A DNA stretch of 64,000 bases, from NCBI RefSeq assembly GCF_021404405.1, contig NZ_JABFTV010000004.1, forward strand, positions 310,001-374,000, in the 5' to 3' direction. Each line of letters opens with the position of its first letter. The first letter of the stretch is position 1. The translations under genes and the position numbers were made by a program. Positions 28,624 through 36,884 of the stretch are shown here, in pieces. The notes below the pieces were generated by a model. The model did not search any database. It had not been told where the DNA came from and saw only the letters and a program-made list of their open reading frames with translations. The stretch comes from Billgrantia aerodenitrificans (GTDB lineage Bacteria; Pseudomonadota; Gammaproteobacteria; Pseudomonadales; Halomonadaceae).

Positions 28624-29670
28624 CTACAGCGGCGTCTTGCTTGCCTCGCCGGGGATCTCCCTGACCAGGCGTGGCATCAGGAAGCCCGGCAGCACCTCCC
28701 GCAGGCCCGCGACCAGTTCGCGGGCCTCTTCGTCGGGCACGTCGAAATGCGCCGCGCCCGCCACCGGGTCGAGCACGTGCAGGTAGTAGGGCAGCACGCC
28801 GGCCTCGAACAACCGCTCCGAGAGCTCGGCCAGCGACGCCACCGAGTCGTTGATGCCACGCAGCAGCACGCTCTGGTTGAGCAGGGTGACCCCGGCCGCC
28901 TTCAGCCGTGCGCAGGCCTCGACCACCGCCTGATCGATCTCGTTGGCATGGTTGATGTGCAGCACCATCACCTTCTGCAGCCGCGTGTTGCCGAGCCAGC
29001 CGAGCAGGGCGTCATCGATGCGGTCCGGGATCACCACCGGCAGGCGGGTGTGAAGGCGCAGGCGCTTGAGGTGGGGAATCGCCTCGAGGCGCTCGACGAG
29101 CCAGGCCAACTGGCGGTCGCTGGCGGCCAGCGGGTCGCCGCCGGAGAGAATCGCCTCACGGATGCTCGAGTCGCTGCGCAGCGTGTCCAGCGAGCTCTCC
29201 CACTGCGCGCGAGAGGGGCTGTTGTCGTCGTAGGGAAAGTGGCGGCGGAAGCAGTAGCGGCAGTTCACCGCGCAGGCCGGGCTTGCGATCAGCAGCACGC
29301 GACCGGCGTATTTATGAATCAGCCCCGGCCCCGGCGTGTGCGCGGCCTCTTGCAGCGGATCGGTCACGTAGCCGGGTACGCTCTCGCTCTCGGCACTGAG
29401 AGGCAGCACCTGGCGCAGCAGGGGGTCGTGCGGGTCACCGGGACGCATTCGCGCCAGGAAGGCCTCGGGTACGCGCACCTCGAACAGGGCATGGCCGCCC
29501 TCGGCGCCGGGCAGCCAGGTGTCGTCCAGCCCCAGTCGGCGGCACAGCTCGCGTGGGTCTCGGACCGCCCGCGACAGCTGGGTCTGCCAGGGGCTCTGCA
29601 GCGTCAGAGGGGCAACGTCGGCGGGGGTCGATTCCGCTCTCTGCAAAAGGGCGGAGCTTCGGGTTATCAT
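28624..29670 (-). CDS. epmB: EF-P beta-lysylation protein EpmB (lysine 2,3-aminomutase homologue)
   Basis: From the ATG at 29670 (a GTG lies three codons upstream) the protein is 348 residues. It has the radical-SAM cysteine motif C-A-V-N-C-R-Y-C (C133, C137, C140), followed by F-R-R-H-F-P-Y and S-G-G-D-P-L, with the PLP-binding region toward the C-terminus. It converts (S)-alpha-lysine to (R)-beta-lysine for modification of elongation factor P. It is transcribed divergently from efp, with epmA downstream of efp, so all three modification genes are together. Confidence 0.94.
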   Translation of the reverse strand: MITRSSALLQRAESTPADVAPLTLQSPWQTQLSRAVRDPRELCRRLGLDDTWLPGAEGGHALFEVRVPEAFLARMRPGDPHDPLLRQVLPLSAESESVPGYVTDPLQEAAHTPGPGLIHKYAGRVLLIASPACAVNCRYCFRRHFPYDDNSPSRAQWESSLDTLRSDSSIREAILSGGDPLAASDRQLAWLVERLEAIPHLKRLRLHTRLPVVIPDRIDDALLGWLGNTRLQKVMVLHINHANEIDQAVVEACARLKAAGVTLLNQSVLLRGINDSVASLAELSERLFEAGVLPYYLHVLDPVAGAAHFDVPDEEARELVAGLREVLPGFLMPRLVREIPGEASKTPL

Positions 29671-29774
29671 GCGGCACACCAGTCACAATGGGGCGAGGGC
29701 TCGAATCCTCGTCGATTCGGTACTTTTGCGCGCCCAGAGCCTGCTGCGGCGCGTCCGATCATTCGAGAGGTAAC

Positions 29775-30341
29775 ATGGCTAACTATTCTACCAACGAATT
29801 CAAGGGCGGTCTGAAGGTGATGTTGGACGGCGACCCCTGTGCGATCGTCGAGAACGAATTCGTCAAGCCGGGCAAGGGCCAGGCGTTCAACCGCGTGAAG
29901 CTGCGCAACCTGATCACCGGCCGCGTGTGGGAGCGCACCTTCAAGTCGGGCGAGAGCCTGGAAGGTGCCGACGTGGTGGACCTGGAGATGGAATATCTCT
30001 ACACCGACGGCGACATGTGGCACTTCATGAAGACCGACGGCTCCTTCGAGCAGTACGCGGTGGAGAAGAAGGCGCTGGGCGATACCGCCAAGTGGCTCAA
30101 GGAGCAGGTGGTCTACACCGTGACCCTGTGGAACGACAATGCCATCAGCGTGACGCCGCCCAACTTCATCGAGCTGGAAGTGGTAGAGACCGACCCGGGC
30201 CTGAAGGGCGACACCGCCCAGGGCGGCTCCAAGCCGGCTACGCTCTCTTCCGGCGCCGTGGTGCGGGTGCCGCTGTTCATCAACCAGGGTGAAGTGCTGA
30301 AAGTCGATACTCGCTCCGGCGAGTATGTGTCGCGTGCTTGA
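29775..30341 (+). CDS. efp: Elongation factor P
   Basis: The ATG at 29775, preceded by GAGAGG, gives 188 residues, the standard EF-P length. The modified lysine is K34 in V-K-P-G-K-G-Q-A, at the same position as in E. coli. Three OB-like domains are expected, ending in a [11 protein letters not shown] family C-terminus. EF-P relieves ribosome stalling at polyproline runs after beta-lysylation by EpmA/EpmB, encoded on either side. Confidence 0.98.
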   Translation: MANYSTNEFKGGLKVMLDGDPCAIVENEFVKPGKGQAFNRVKLRNLITGRVWERTFKSGESLEGADVVDLEMEYLYTDGDMWHFMKTDGSFEQYAVEKKALGDTAKWLKEQVVYTVTLWNDNAISVTPPNFIELEVVETDPGLKGDTAQGGSKPATLSSGAVVRVPLFINQGEVLKVDTRSGEYVSRA

Positions 30342-30360
30342 TTTTACCGGGACACGAGCG

Positions 30361-30465
30361 GCATAGGGGACAGGGCGCAGCGGACATCTTTTTCAGGGAC
30401 GAAAAAGTTAGCGCCCAGGGATGGGTTCACAGCGTGTCCGTATAGCCCTGTCGCCGGCAAGCCGC
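30361..30465 (+). repeat. Structured 3' repeat, copy C (after efp)
   Basis: This copy lies immediately 3' of efp in sense orientation. Outer stem: 30369-30376 (GACAGGGC) with 30445-30452. Second stem: 30381-30386 (CGGACA) with 30435-30440, a sequence quite unlike copies A, B and D yet still perfectly paired. Hairpin I: 30388-30407, 7-bp stem CTTTTTC/GAAAAAG with AGGGAC loop. Hairpin II: CCCA-GGGA-TGGG at 30414-30425. Confidence 0.85.
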
Positions 30466-30486
30466 GGTTCCACGCCGCCCAAAGTA

Positions 30487-30509
30487 GGCCACGCTGATTC
30501 GGCGTGGCC
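30487..30509 (+). terminator. Hairpin after efp and repeat C
   Basis: GGCCACGC (30487-30494) pairs with GCGTGGCC (30502-30509) across a 7-nt loop and is followed by the weak T-rich sequence TTCATCGTT. It lies between efp and epmA and may terminate or attenuate the efp transcript. Confidence 0.55.
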
Positions 30510-30532
30510 TTCATCGTTCTGGAGACCGTGTC

Positions 30533-31519
30533 ATGGCAACTGACTGGCGCCCCACGGCGAGTATCGAGACGCTGCGCGAGCGGGCGCGGCTGCTGGCCGA
30601 GGTGCGGGGTTTCTTCGCTGCGCGCGGCGTGCTGGAGGTGGAGACGCCGGTGCTAGGCCACGGCGGCAGCACCGACGTGCACCTGGCTTCGCTGTCGCTC
30701 GAGGCGACGACGCCTGCCGGGCGCGAGCGGCTGTGGCTGCAGACTTCTCCCGAGTTTCATATGAAGCGACTGCTGGCCGCAGGCTCAGGGCCGATCTTTC
30801 AGCTGGCGCGCAGCTTCCGCGACGGCGAGGTGGGCAGCCGCCACAACGTCGAGTTCACCATGCTGGAGTGGTATCGCCCGGGCTTCTCCCTCGACGAGTT
30901 GATCGAGGAGACCGTGGCGCTAGTTCGTCAGGTGCTTGGTCCAGAACTGGGGGGTGAGGCGGGGTCGCTGCGCCGACGGCGCTACCGCGAGCTGTTCCGC
31001 GAGGGGCTGGGGTTCGATCCCTTCGGCATTGAGCTCGATGAGCTGCGGCGATTGGCCGGCGAGCGCGGCGGGCTCGACATGAGCGATGCCGCCCGCGACG
31101 ACTGCCTCGACCTGCTGATGAGCCTGGCCATCGAGCCCACTCTGGGGCGCGATGGAATCGACGTGGTGGTGGACTACCCGGCGAGTCAGGCGGCCCTGGC
31201 ACGGCGCCATCGCGACCCGGAGGACGGCGAGTGGGTCGCCTCGCGCTTCGAGGTCTATCTCGCCGGGCTGGAGCTCGCCAACGGCTACGACGAACTCACC
31301 GATGCCGACGAGCAGCGTTCACGCTTCGCCGAGGACAACGCCACCCGGCGACAACTGGGCCTGCCCGAAGTGGACATCGACCGGCGTCTGCTGGCGGCGC
31401 TGGAACACGGCATGCCGGCCGGCAGCGGCGTGGCGCTGGGCATCGACCGGCTGATTCAGCTGGCTCTAGGAAAAGCGAGCGTGGCGGAGGTGATGGCCTT
31501 TGCCACGCCCAATTGCTAG
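30533..31519 (+). CDS. epmA: EF-P--(R)-beta-lysine ligase EpmA
   Basis: The 328-residue protein is a truncated class II lysyl-tRNA synthetase (GenX/PoxA/YjeA) without an anticodon-binding domain. Motif 2 is R-S-F-R-D-G-E-V-G-S-R-H-N-V-E-F-T-M-L-E-W-Y and motif 3 is G-S-G-V-A-L-G-I-D-R-L. It attaches beta-lysine made by EpmB to K34 of EF-P. GGAGA precedes the ATG. Its position directly after efp supports the assignment. Confidence 0.96.
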   Translation: MATDWRPTASIETLRERARLLAEVRGFFAARGVLEVETPVLGHGGSTDVHLASLSLEATTPAGRERLWLQTSPEFHMKRLLAAGSGPIFQLARSFRDGEVGSRHNVEFTMLEWYRPGFSLDELIEETVALVRQVLGPELGGEAGSLRRRRYRELFREGLGFDPFGIELDELRRLAGERGGLDMSDAARDDCLDLLMSLAIEPTLGRDGIDVVVDYPASQAALARRHRDPEDGEWVASRFEVYLAGLELANGYDELTDADEQRSRFAEDNATRRQLGLPEVDIDRRLLAALEHGMPAGSGVALGIDRLIQLALGKASVAEVMAFATPNC

Positions 31520-31729
31520 AACCACTGCACAACTGCCTGCGCGAGCGAATCGCTGCGTTGCGCGGTGCGCGGAATCCTCACATATACCCCATATGCTCCG
31601 GTTGACTCGCAGCCTTCGGCTACTCGCCCCTTCGGGGCCAGCCTACGGCTGTTTGTCGCTTCGCTCGGTTCTGTGCTCCGTGCGCCTTGCGCTTCATCTC
31701 GCTCGGCAATTTGTTCAGCGGTTCTGGGC
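31520..31729 (+). other. Hairpin-rich spacer between convergent epmA and psd
   Basis: I see no gene in this 210-bp stretch. It carries a series of short stems closed by TTCG (for example GCC-TTCG-GGC-like and GCCCC-TTCG-GGGGC-like arms around 31612-31640) and a CATAT-ACCCC-ATATG inverted repeat near 31581-31595. These probably terminate transcription from both sides; no T-run makes a single hairpin stand out. Confidence 0.45.
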
Positions 31730-32611
31730 CTAGACGAACTCCGGGCCAGGATCGGGCACCCCGCCCAGCGACTGACCCATGCTGACCTTGGTCTTGGGTG
31801 CCAGCGCGGCGTCGAAATCGACCTTGCCGCCGAAGGCCAGCACCACCGTGGAGCCGAGCTTGAAGCGGCCCATTTCCGCACCGCGCTCCAGGTGGATCGG
31901 CTGGTCGAAGCGGATGCGCTGTACCTGACCCGAGAGCGGCGTGACCTGACCGGCCCACACCGTCTCGATGGCGGCCACGATCATGGCGCCGACCAGCACC
32001 ACGGCCATGGGGCCATGCTCGGTATCGAAGTGGCACACCAAGCGCTCGTTGCGGGCGAACAGGTTGGGCACGTGGTCGGTGGTGGCGGCGTTGACCGAGA
32101 ACAGCCGACCCGGCACGTAGACCATCTCGGTCAGGGTGCCGGCCAGCGGCATGTGCACGCGGTGGTAATCCTTGGGCGAGAGGTAGACGTTGGCGTAGCT
32201 GCCGCCGCTGTAGCGCTTGGCTGCCTCGGCGTCGCCGCCCAGCAGGTCGATCATCGAGAAGCGGTGCCCCTTGGCCTGCAGCAGCTTGTCGGCCTCGACG
32301 GGGCCGAACTGGGACAGGTTGCCGTCGGCGGGGCACAGCAGGCCATCGCCCAGCGGGCGGGCGTCCGGCTTCAGCTCGCGGGTGAAGAAGTCGTTGAAAG
32401 TGGCGTAGGCGGTGGGATCCGGCTCGGCGGCTTCGCCCATGTCGACCTTGAAGACCTTGATGAAGGCGCGGATCAGCGCATTCTTGAGCCAGGCCACGCG
32501 GGTTTCGGCAAGGCAGCCCACCAGCCGCGAGAGCAGGTGATGGGGAATCGGATACTGAATCAGGGCGAAGAACTTGGCGAGAGACAAGGTAAGTCCATTC
32601 CATGCAGGCAA
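31730..32611 (-). CDS. psd: Phosphatidylserine decarboxylase proenzyme
   Basis: The product of up to 293 residues matches PSD-I enzymes: [32 protein letters not shown], and the self-cleavage site L-G-S-T near the C-terminus, whose serine becomes the pyruvoyl group. It makes phosphatidylethanolamine at the inner membrane. No ATG is available near the N-terminus. I use TTG at 32611; another TTG at 32587 with GGA-rich sequence upstream is equally plausible. Confidence 0.94.
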   Translation of the reverse strand: MPAWNGLTLSLAKFFALIQYPIPHHLLSRLVGCLAETRVAWLKNALIRAFIKVFKVDMGEAAEPDPTAYATFNDFFTRELKPDARPLGDGLLCPADGNLSQFGPVEADKLLQAKGHRFSMIDLLGGDAEAAKRYSGGSYANVYLSPKDYHRVHMPLAGTLTEMVYVPGRLFSVNAATTDHVPNLFARNERLVCHFDTEHGPMAVVLVGAMIVAAIETVWAGQVTPLSGQVQRIRFDQPIHLERGAEMGRFKLGSTVVLAFGGKVDFDAALAPKTKVSMGQSLGGVPDPGPEFV

Positions 32612-32658
32612 ATTTTGCGCGGTCTGTGAGGCAGTGACGCGACCTTATCGAGGACGCT

Positions 32659-32760
32659 GGCCTGAGGGAGCCGGGTAGCGCAAATCGATAGGGATGTCGA
32701 TTTAAGGCAGGCAAGAGGGACCTTGATCCTGCCCGGCGCGTCACCCGGCTCCCGAAGGCC
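32659..32760 (+). repeat. Three-way-junction inverted-repeat element between psd and sulfurtransferase
   Basis: An outer stem pairs 32659-32676 with 32743-32760: 5 bp, a tandem G-A/G-A internal loop, then 11 bp. Inside are two hairpins. 32682-32703 has a 9-pair stem with one wobble and a GGGA tetraloop. 32706-32733 has a 6-bp stem, an AT bulge, a 4-bp stem and an AGGGAC loop. The design recalls the four 3' repeats elsewhere in the window, but the primary sequence differs and the GGGA loops lie on the strand opposite to the flanking genes. Confidence 0.75.
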
Positions 32761-32822
32761 AGGGTTTCGTTCTCGATTGTCGCGAATCGCCTCGCATGAC
32801 CGCCCAGCGATGAGGGCGTAGT

Positions 32823-33653
32823 TTACTTCTCTATCGGCGTATCGTCGCGGTTGCCCCACTCCTTCCAGGAGCCGGCGTAGCCGCGTATCTTCTCGAAGCC
32901 CAGCGCCTTGCCCACCAGCCAGGTGAAGCCGCTGCGGTGATGGCTCTGGCAGTGAGTGACCACTTCCATATCCGGGGTGAGCCCCAGCGCCTCGAGTTCG
33001 GTGATCAGCTCGGCGTAGTCGCGAATGCGCAGCGCACGCTCCTTGTCCATGGCCTCGGTCCACTCCATGTTGACCGCGCCGGGAATGTGCCCGAGCTGCC
33101 TGTTCTCGCCCTTTTCGCCGCGATACTCCGCCGGCGAACGGGCGTCCCATACCGCAAAGCCCTTTTCGCCCAGCCGCTCCTGCAGCTCCAGCCGGTCGAT
33201 GGCGACCTGCGGATGCAGGAATTCGGCCTCGTACTCGCTGGGTGTTGGTGCGCTCGGCTCATGGGACACGGGTTGACCGGCCTGGCGCCAGGCGTGGATG
33301 CCGCCATTGAGGTAGGAGTAGCGGTTATGTCCGATCAGCTCCAGGGTCCACAGCAGGCGCCCGGCCCAGCCGCCGCCCTCGTCGTCGTAGGCCACCACGT
33401 GAGTGTCGCGGGTCAGGCCCAGTGACGAGAACAGCCGGGACAGCGCCTCGGGGCTCGGCACCTCGTTGGGTACTTCGCCCTCGCCGCGCATCAGGCGGCG
33501 GAAATCGAGGAACACGGCGCCGGGCACGTGGCCCTCCTCATGGCTCTCCGACCTCAGCGGCACGTCGACGATCAACAGTTGGGGGTCGTCCAGATGCTCG
33601 GCGAGCTGCTCGGGTTCGATGATCAGCGGTAGCAGATTCTCTTCGGAACTCAT
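32823..33653 (-). CDS. Two-domain sulfurtransferase (rhodanese family)
   Basis: The 276-residue protein has two rhodanese domains. The N-terminal one is catalytically inactive by sequence (D-E-G-G-G-W-A-G-R where the cysteine would be). The C-terminal one has the active-site loop T-H-C-Q-S-H-H-R-S-G. The loop differs from the C-R-x-G-x-[RT] loop of thiosulfate rhodaneses and the CG(S/T)GVT loop of mercaptopyruvate transferases, so the donor is unclear. AAGGAGAG precedes the ATG. It lies between rsgA and psd in the same direction. Confidence 0.9.
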   Translation of the reverse strand: MSSEENLLPLIIEPEQLAEHLDDPQLLIVDVPLRSESHEEGHVPGAVFLDFRRLMRGEGEVPNEVPSPEALSRLFSSLGLTRDTHVVAYDDEGGGWAGRLLWTLELIGHNRYSYLNGGIHAWRQAGQPVSHEPSAPTPSEYEAEFLHPQVAIDRLELQERLGEKGFAVWDARSPAEYRGEKGENRQLGHIPGAVNMEWTEAMDKERALRIRDYAELITELEALGLTPDMEVVTHCQSHHRSGFTWLVGKALGFEKIRGYAGSWKEWGNRDDTPIEK

Positions 33654-33665
33654 GGCGCTCTCCTT

Positions 33666-33701
33666 ATCTCGTTGTCGCGATGCATCTCGTTGTCGCGATG
33701 C
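33666..33701. repeat. 18-bp tandem duplication between rsgA and the sulfurtransferase gene
   Basis: ATCTCGTTGTCGCGATGC occurs twice head to tail (33666-33683 and 33684-33701) in the 55-bp gap upstream of the sulfurtransferase start. It may be a slippage product; whether it alters expression is unknown. Confidence 0.85.
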
Positions 33702-33708
33702 GGCCGAA

Positions 33709-34743
33709 TCAGGTCTCGCTCAGACTATCGACGATATGACGGTAGCTGGCAAAACGCTCGGGGTGAATGTCGCCGCGCTCAACGGCCTCGAGCAGGGCGC
33801 AGCCCGGCTCAAGGCGGTGGCGACAGTCGCGAAAGCGGCAGTGACCGAGCAGGTCGCGAAACTCGATGAAGCCCTCGGCCACCTGCTGTTCGTTCAGATG
33901 CACGAGGCCGAATTCGCGAATGCCGGGCGAGTCGATCAGCTCGGCGTCGTCGGCCGTCGGCAGCCGGTAGAGGCGGGCGGTGGTGGTGGTGTGGGTGCCC
34001 TTGCGCGAATCCTTCGACAGTGCACCGATACGCAGCGACTCGCCGGGCAGCAGCCGGTCGATCAGCGACGACTTGCCCACGCCGCTCTGGCCGACGAAGA
34101 CCGAGGTGCGCTCGGCCAGGCGCGCATGCAGCGCATCGAGCCCCTCGGCGCGGGCCGTGGTGGTGGATACCACCGGGTAGCCGAGCGCCTCGTAGCGGGT
34201 CAGCAGGGCGCGCAGCTCGCCGCCGTCCTCGGGCAGCAGGTCGATCTTGTTGAGTACCAGTACCGGGGCGATGCCGGTGGCCTCGGCGGCCACCAGGTAG
34301 CGGTCGATCAGGTTGGGGTGCGGCGCCGGCTCTGCAGCGAAGACGATCAGGATCTGGTCGATGTTGGCCGCCACCGGCTTGAGCTGGCCGCGAGCGTCGG
34401 GGCGTTCCAGCACGTTCTGGCGCTCGCTGCGCGCCACCACCACGCCCTCGGTGATATTGCCTTCGGCGTCCTCGGCGGCGCGCCAGATGACCCGGTCGCC
34501 GGTCACCAGCCCCTCGAGATTGGCGCGCAGGTGGCAGCGCACCGTCGGCCCGTCGCCGTCCTCCTGCACGTCGAGGGTGCGCCCGAAATGGGCAATGACG
34601 CGCCCGGGGCGCTCGGAGCCGTATTCGCCGGCGGCGAGCTTCTGCGAGTCCTTGACGTCGCGCTGCTCGGCGCGCTTGGCTCGCTCGGCCTGTACCTTCT
34701 CGATTCGCCAGCGCTGCTGACGGCTCAACTTGCGTTTGCTCAT
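33709..34743 (-). CDS. rsgA: Ribosome small subunit-dependent GTPase A
   Basis: The 344-residue protein has a basic N-terminus and OB fold. Its circularly permuted GTPase domain has G4 (V-L-N-K-I-D) before G1 (G-Q-S-G-V-G-K-S-S), then D-S-P-G. The C-terminal zinc site is C-x5-C-x-H with a further downstream cysteine (G-H-C-R-F-R-D-C-R-H...G-C). It assists maturation of the 30S subunit. It is divergent from orn, an arrangement shared with many gammaproteobacteria. Confidence 0.97.
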   Translation of the reverse strand: MSKRKLSRQQRWRIEKVQAERAKRAEQRDVKDSQKLAAGEYGSERPGRVIAHFGRTLDVQEDGDGPTVRCHLRANLEGLVTGDRVIWRAAEDAEGNITEGVVVARSERQNVLERPDARGQLKPVAANIDQILIVFAAEPAPHPNLIDRYLVAAEATGIAPVLVLNKIDLLPEDGGELRALLTRYEALGYPVVSTTTARAEGLDALHARLAERTSVFVGQSGVGKSSLIDRLLPGESLRIGALSKDSRKGTHTTTTARLYRLPTADDAELIDSPGIREFGLVHLNEQQVAEGFIEFRDLLGHCRFRDCRHRLEPGCALLEAVERGDIHPERFASYRHIVDSLSET

Positions 34744-34831
34744 GGGCGCCCGAAGATCGTTACAATAGCGTCATTGTACCCAGCGTGGTCCGGCCTGTCC
34801 TGCCGCGCCCTTCAACTCTGGAGCCTGACCG

Positions 34832-35416
34832 ATGCCCAACACTGCCGCACCACGCGAGGACCTGCTGGTGTGGATCGACCTCGAGATGACCGGACTCGAC
34901 CCCGAGCGCGAGCGTATCATCGAGGTGGCCACCCTGATTACCGACAACGAACTCAACCTGGTGGCCGAGGGGCCCGTGATCGCGGTGCACCAGCCCGACA
35001 GCCTGCTCGCGGCGATGGATGACTGGAACCAGAAGACTCACGGCGAATCGGGCCTGGTCGAGCGAGTGAAGCAGAGTCGTATCGATACTGCCGAGGCCGA
35101 GCGGCAGACCCTGGAATTCCTCAAGGCTTACGTCGCCCCGGGTTCCTCGCCCATGTGCGGCAATAGCGTGCACCAGGACCGGCGCTTCCTCGAACGCGAG
35201 ATGCCCGAGCTGCTGGGCTTTTTCCACTACCGCAACCTGGACGTCTCCACCCTCAAGGAACTGGCCAAGCGCTGGAACCCGGGGGCGCTGGCCGGCTTCA
35301 GCAAGCGCAACACTCACCAGGCGCTGGACGACATCCGCGAATCGCTGGCGGAGCTGGCGCACTACCGCAATACCTTTTTGCGCCTGGCCGGCAGCGAGCG
35401 CGACGAAGAGGAGTAG
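34832..35416 (+). CDS. orn: Oligoribonuclease
   Basis: The 194-residue protein is a DEDDh 3'-5' exoribonuclease: [10 protein letters not shown] (D/E), the middle segment [15 protein letters not shown], and C-terminal H-Q-A-L-D-D-I. It degrades di- to short oligoribonucleotides, including pGpG, the product of c-di-GMP breakdown. That is relevant to the PilZ-controlled exopolysaccharide operon in this window. GGAG precedes the ATG. Confidence 0.97.
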   Translation: MPNTAAPREDLLVWIDLEMTGLDPERERIIEVATLITDNELNLVAEGPVIAVHQPDSLLAAMDDWNQKTHGESGLVERVKQSRIDTAEAERQTLEFLKAYVAPGSSPMCGNSVHQDRRFLEREMPELLGFFHYRNLDVSTLKELAKRWNPGALAGFSKRNTHQALDDIRESLAELAHYRNTFLRLAGSERDEEE

Positions 35417-35451
35417 GAGCGCCCCAGGCTGGCACCACCAAGGGTGAGCGG

Positions 35452-35640
35452 CGCCGGGGACAGCTCGAAGAGGAGGTTATTTGCCATGGGTGAGGCGGAT
35501 TCCGCCGAACGGGCTGGCCATGGATGGCCAGCCCCGGTCCTGCAAGCGGAGCAGGATGCGAGAGCGAAGCAGGGCAAATATAGCGCCCAGGGATGGGTTT
35601 ACAGCGCCTCCTCGCAGGGCTGTCGCCGGTAAAGCCGCGG
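35452..35640 (+). repeat. Structured 3' repeat, copy D (after orn), with enlarged first hairpin
   Basis: This copy lies 36 nt after the orn stop in sense orientation. Outer stem: 35459-35464 with 35619-35624, extended by a wobble and a C-G pair. Second stem: 35470-35476 with 35607-35613. Hairpin I stem: 35478-35485 with 35573-35580 (8 bp), here enclosing 87 nt instead of a short loop. That insert contains a 10-bp hairpin with TGGA loop (35511-35534). Hairpin II: CCCA-GGGA-TGGG at 35586-35597. The 3' arm segment CTGTCGCCGGTAAAGC is duplicated at about 35654-35669. Confidence 0.85.
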
Positions 35641-35683
35641 CCGTATCGAAGGACTGTCGCCGGTAAAGCGCGGCCCACCACGG

Positions 35684-36784
35684 TCAGGCGCTTGCTATCA
35701 GTCGGTCACGCTTCTCCCGCTGTTGCTCCAACGCCCAGCGAACGTGCTCGCGCACCAGGTCGGAGGGGTAGGCGAGGCGGGCGCGCAGTGCCGCCTCCAC
35801 GCTCTCGCTCCAGGGAGCGTTGCCCAGCCCCACCGCCAGATTGCGTAGCCAGCGCTCGTAGCCGATGCGGCGGATCGGGCTACCGGCGGTCTTGTCGAGG
35901 AACTCCTCCTCGCCCCAGGCGAACAGCGATACCAGGCTGGCGCGATCCAGGTCGTGGCGCGGGGCGAAGTCCTCTTCTTGCGTTGCCCGGGTGAAGCGGG
36001 TGAAGGGGCAGACCAGCTGACAGTCGTCGCAGCCGAACACGCGGTTGCCCATGGCTTCGCGATAGCGTTCGGGGATGGCGCCGAACAGCTCGATGGTGAG
36101 ATAGGAGATGCAGGCGCGGGAGTCGACCACCTTGTCCTCGACGATGGCGCCGGTAGGACAGGCCGTGCGGCAGGCGCTGCAGCTGCCGCAGTGCTCGCTG
36201 TCGAAGGGCGGGTCGACGGTTAGTGGCAGGTCGACGTAGAGCTCGCCAAGAAAGAACAGCGAGCCGGCCCGGGGATTGAGCAGCATGGCGTTCTTGCCCA
36301 CCCAGCCGAGCCCGGCCTTGCGTGCCAGGGCGCGCTCCATCACCGGCGCCGAGTCGACGAAGGCGCGGTAGCCGAAAGGGCCGATCTCGTCCTCGATCCA
36401 CTTGGCCAGGGTGGCCAGGCGCTTGCGCATCAGCTTGTGGTAGTCGCGGCCCACCGCGTAGCGCGACACATAGGCCGTCTGCGGCTGCCCCAGCACCTTG
36501 GCGCTCTCGACCTCGGCCGGCAGGTAGTCCAGGCGCACGCTGATCACCCGCAGCGTGCCGGGAACCAGTTCCTCGGGCCGGGTGCGCTTGGTGCCGTGCT
36601 TGGCCATGAAGCCCATTTCGCCGTGGTAGCCGGCATCCAGCCAGCGCTGCAGATGACGTTCGTCCTCGGAGAGGTCGACGTCGGCGATGCCCACCTGCTG
36701 GAAACCAAGTTCCCGTCCCCAGGTCTTGATGGTGGTGGCCAACTGGTCCAGCGCGCTGTCTTCCAGGATCGCGGGAAGGGTCAT
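35684..36784 (-). CDS. queG: Epoxyqueuosine reductase
   Basis: From the ATG at 36784 (a TTG lies seven codons upstream) the protein has 366 residues. It carries two 4Fe-4S motifs, C-G-S-C-S-A-C-R-T-A-C-P and C-D-D-C-Q-L-V-C-P, and the N-terminal cobalamin-binding/catalytic domain with G-W-V-G-K-N-A-M-L-L-N. It reduces epoxyqueuosine to queuosine in tRNA. It is divergent from nnr, an arrangement known from E. coli (yjeS/yjeF). Confidence 0.96.
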   Translation of the reverse strand: MTLPAILEDSALDQLATTIKTWGRELGFQQVGIADVDLSEDERHLQRWLDAGYHGEMGFMAKHGTKRTRPEELVPGTLRVISVRLDYLPAEVESAKVLGQPQTAYVSRYAVGRDYHKLMRKRLATLAKWIEDEIGPFGYRAFVDSAPVMERALARKAGLGWVGKNAMLLNPRAGSLFFLGELYVDLPLTVDPPFDSEHCGSCSACRTACPTGAIVEDKVVDSRACISYLTIELFGAIPERYREAMGNRVFGCDDCQLVCPFTRFTRATQEEDFAPRHDLDRASLVSLFAWGEEEFLDKTAGSPIRRIGYERWLRNLAVGLGNAPWSESVEAALRARLAYPSDLVREHVRWALEQQREKRDRLIASA

Positions 36785-36884
36785 GATCGAGAAAAAACCG
36801 GGCAAAAATGAAGCGGGGGGATTGGCGAAAGCGCCACGGCGCTTACACTCCCATGATAAAGCAATGCCGGCAGGGAGACACGGG

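Noticed and set aside
31520..31729. Possible RNA gene in the hairpin-rich epmA-psd spacer
   Set aside because: The short TTCG-closed stems do not assemble into a recognisable tRNA or known small RNA; a terminator/spacer role is more economical.
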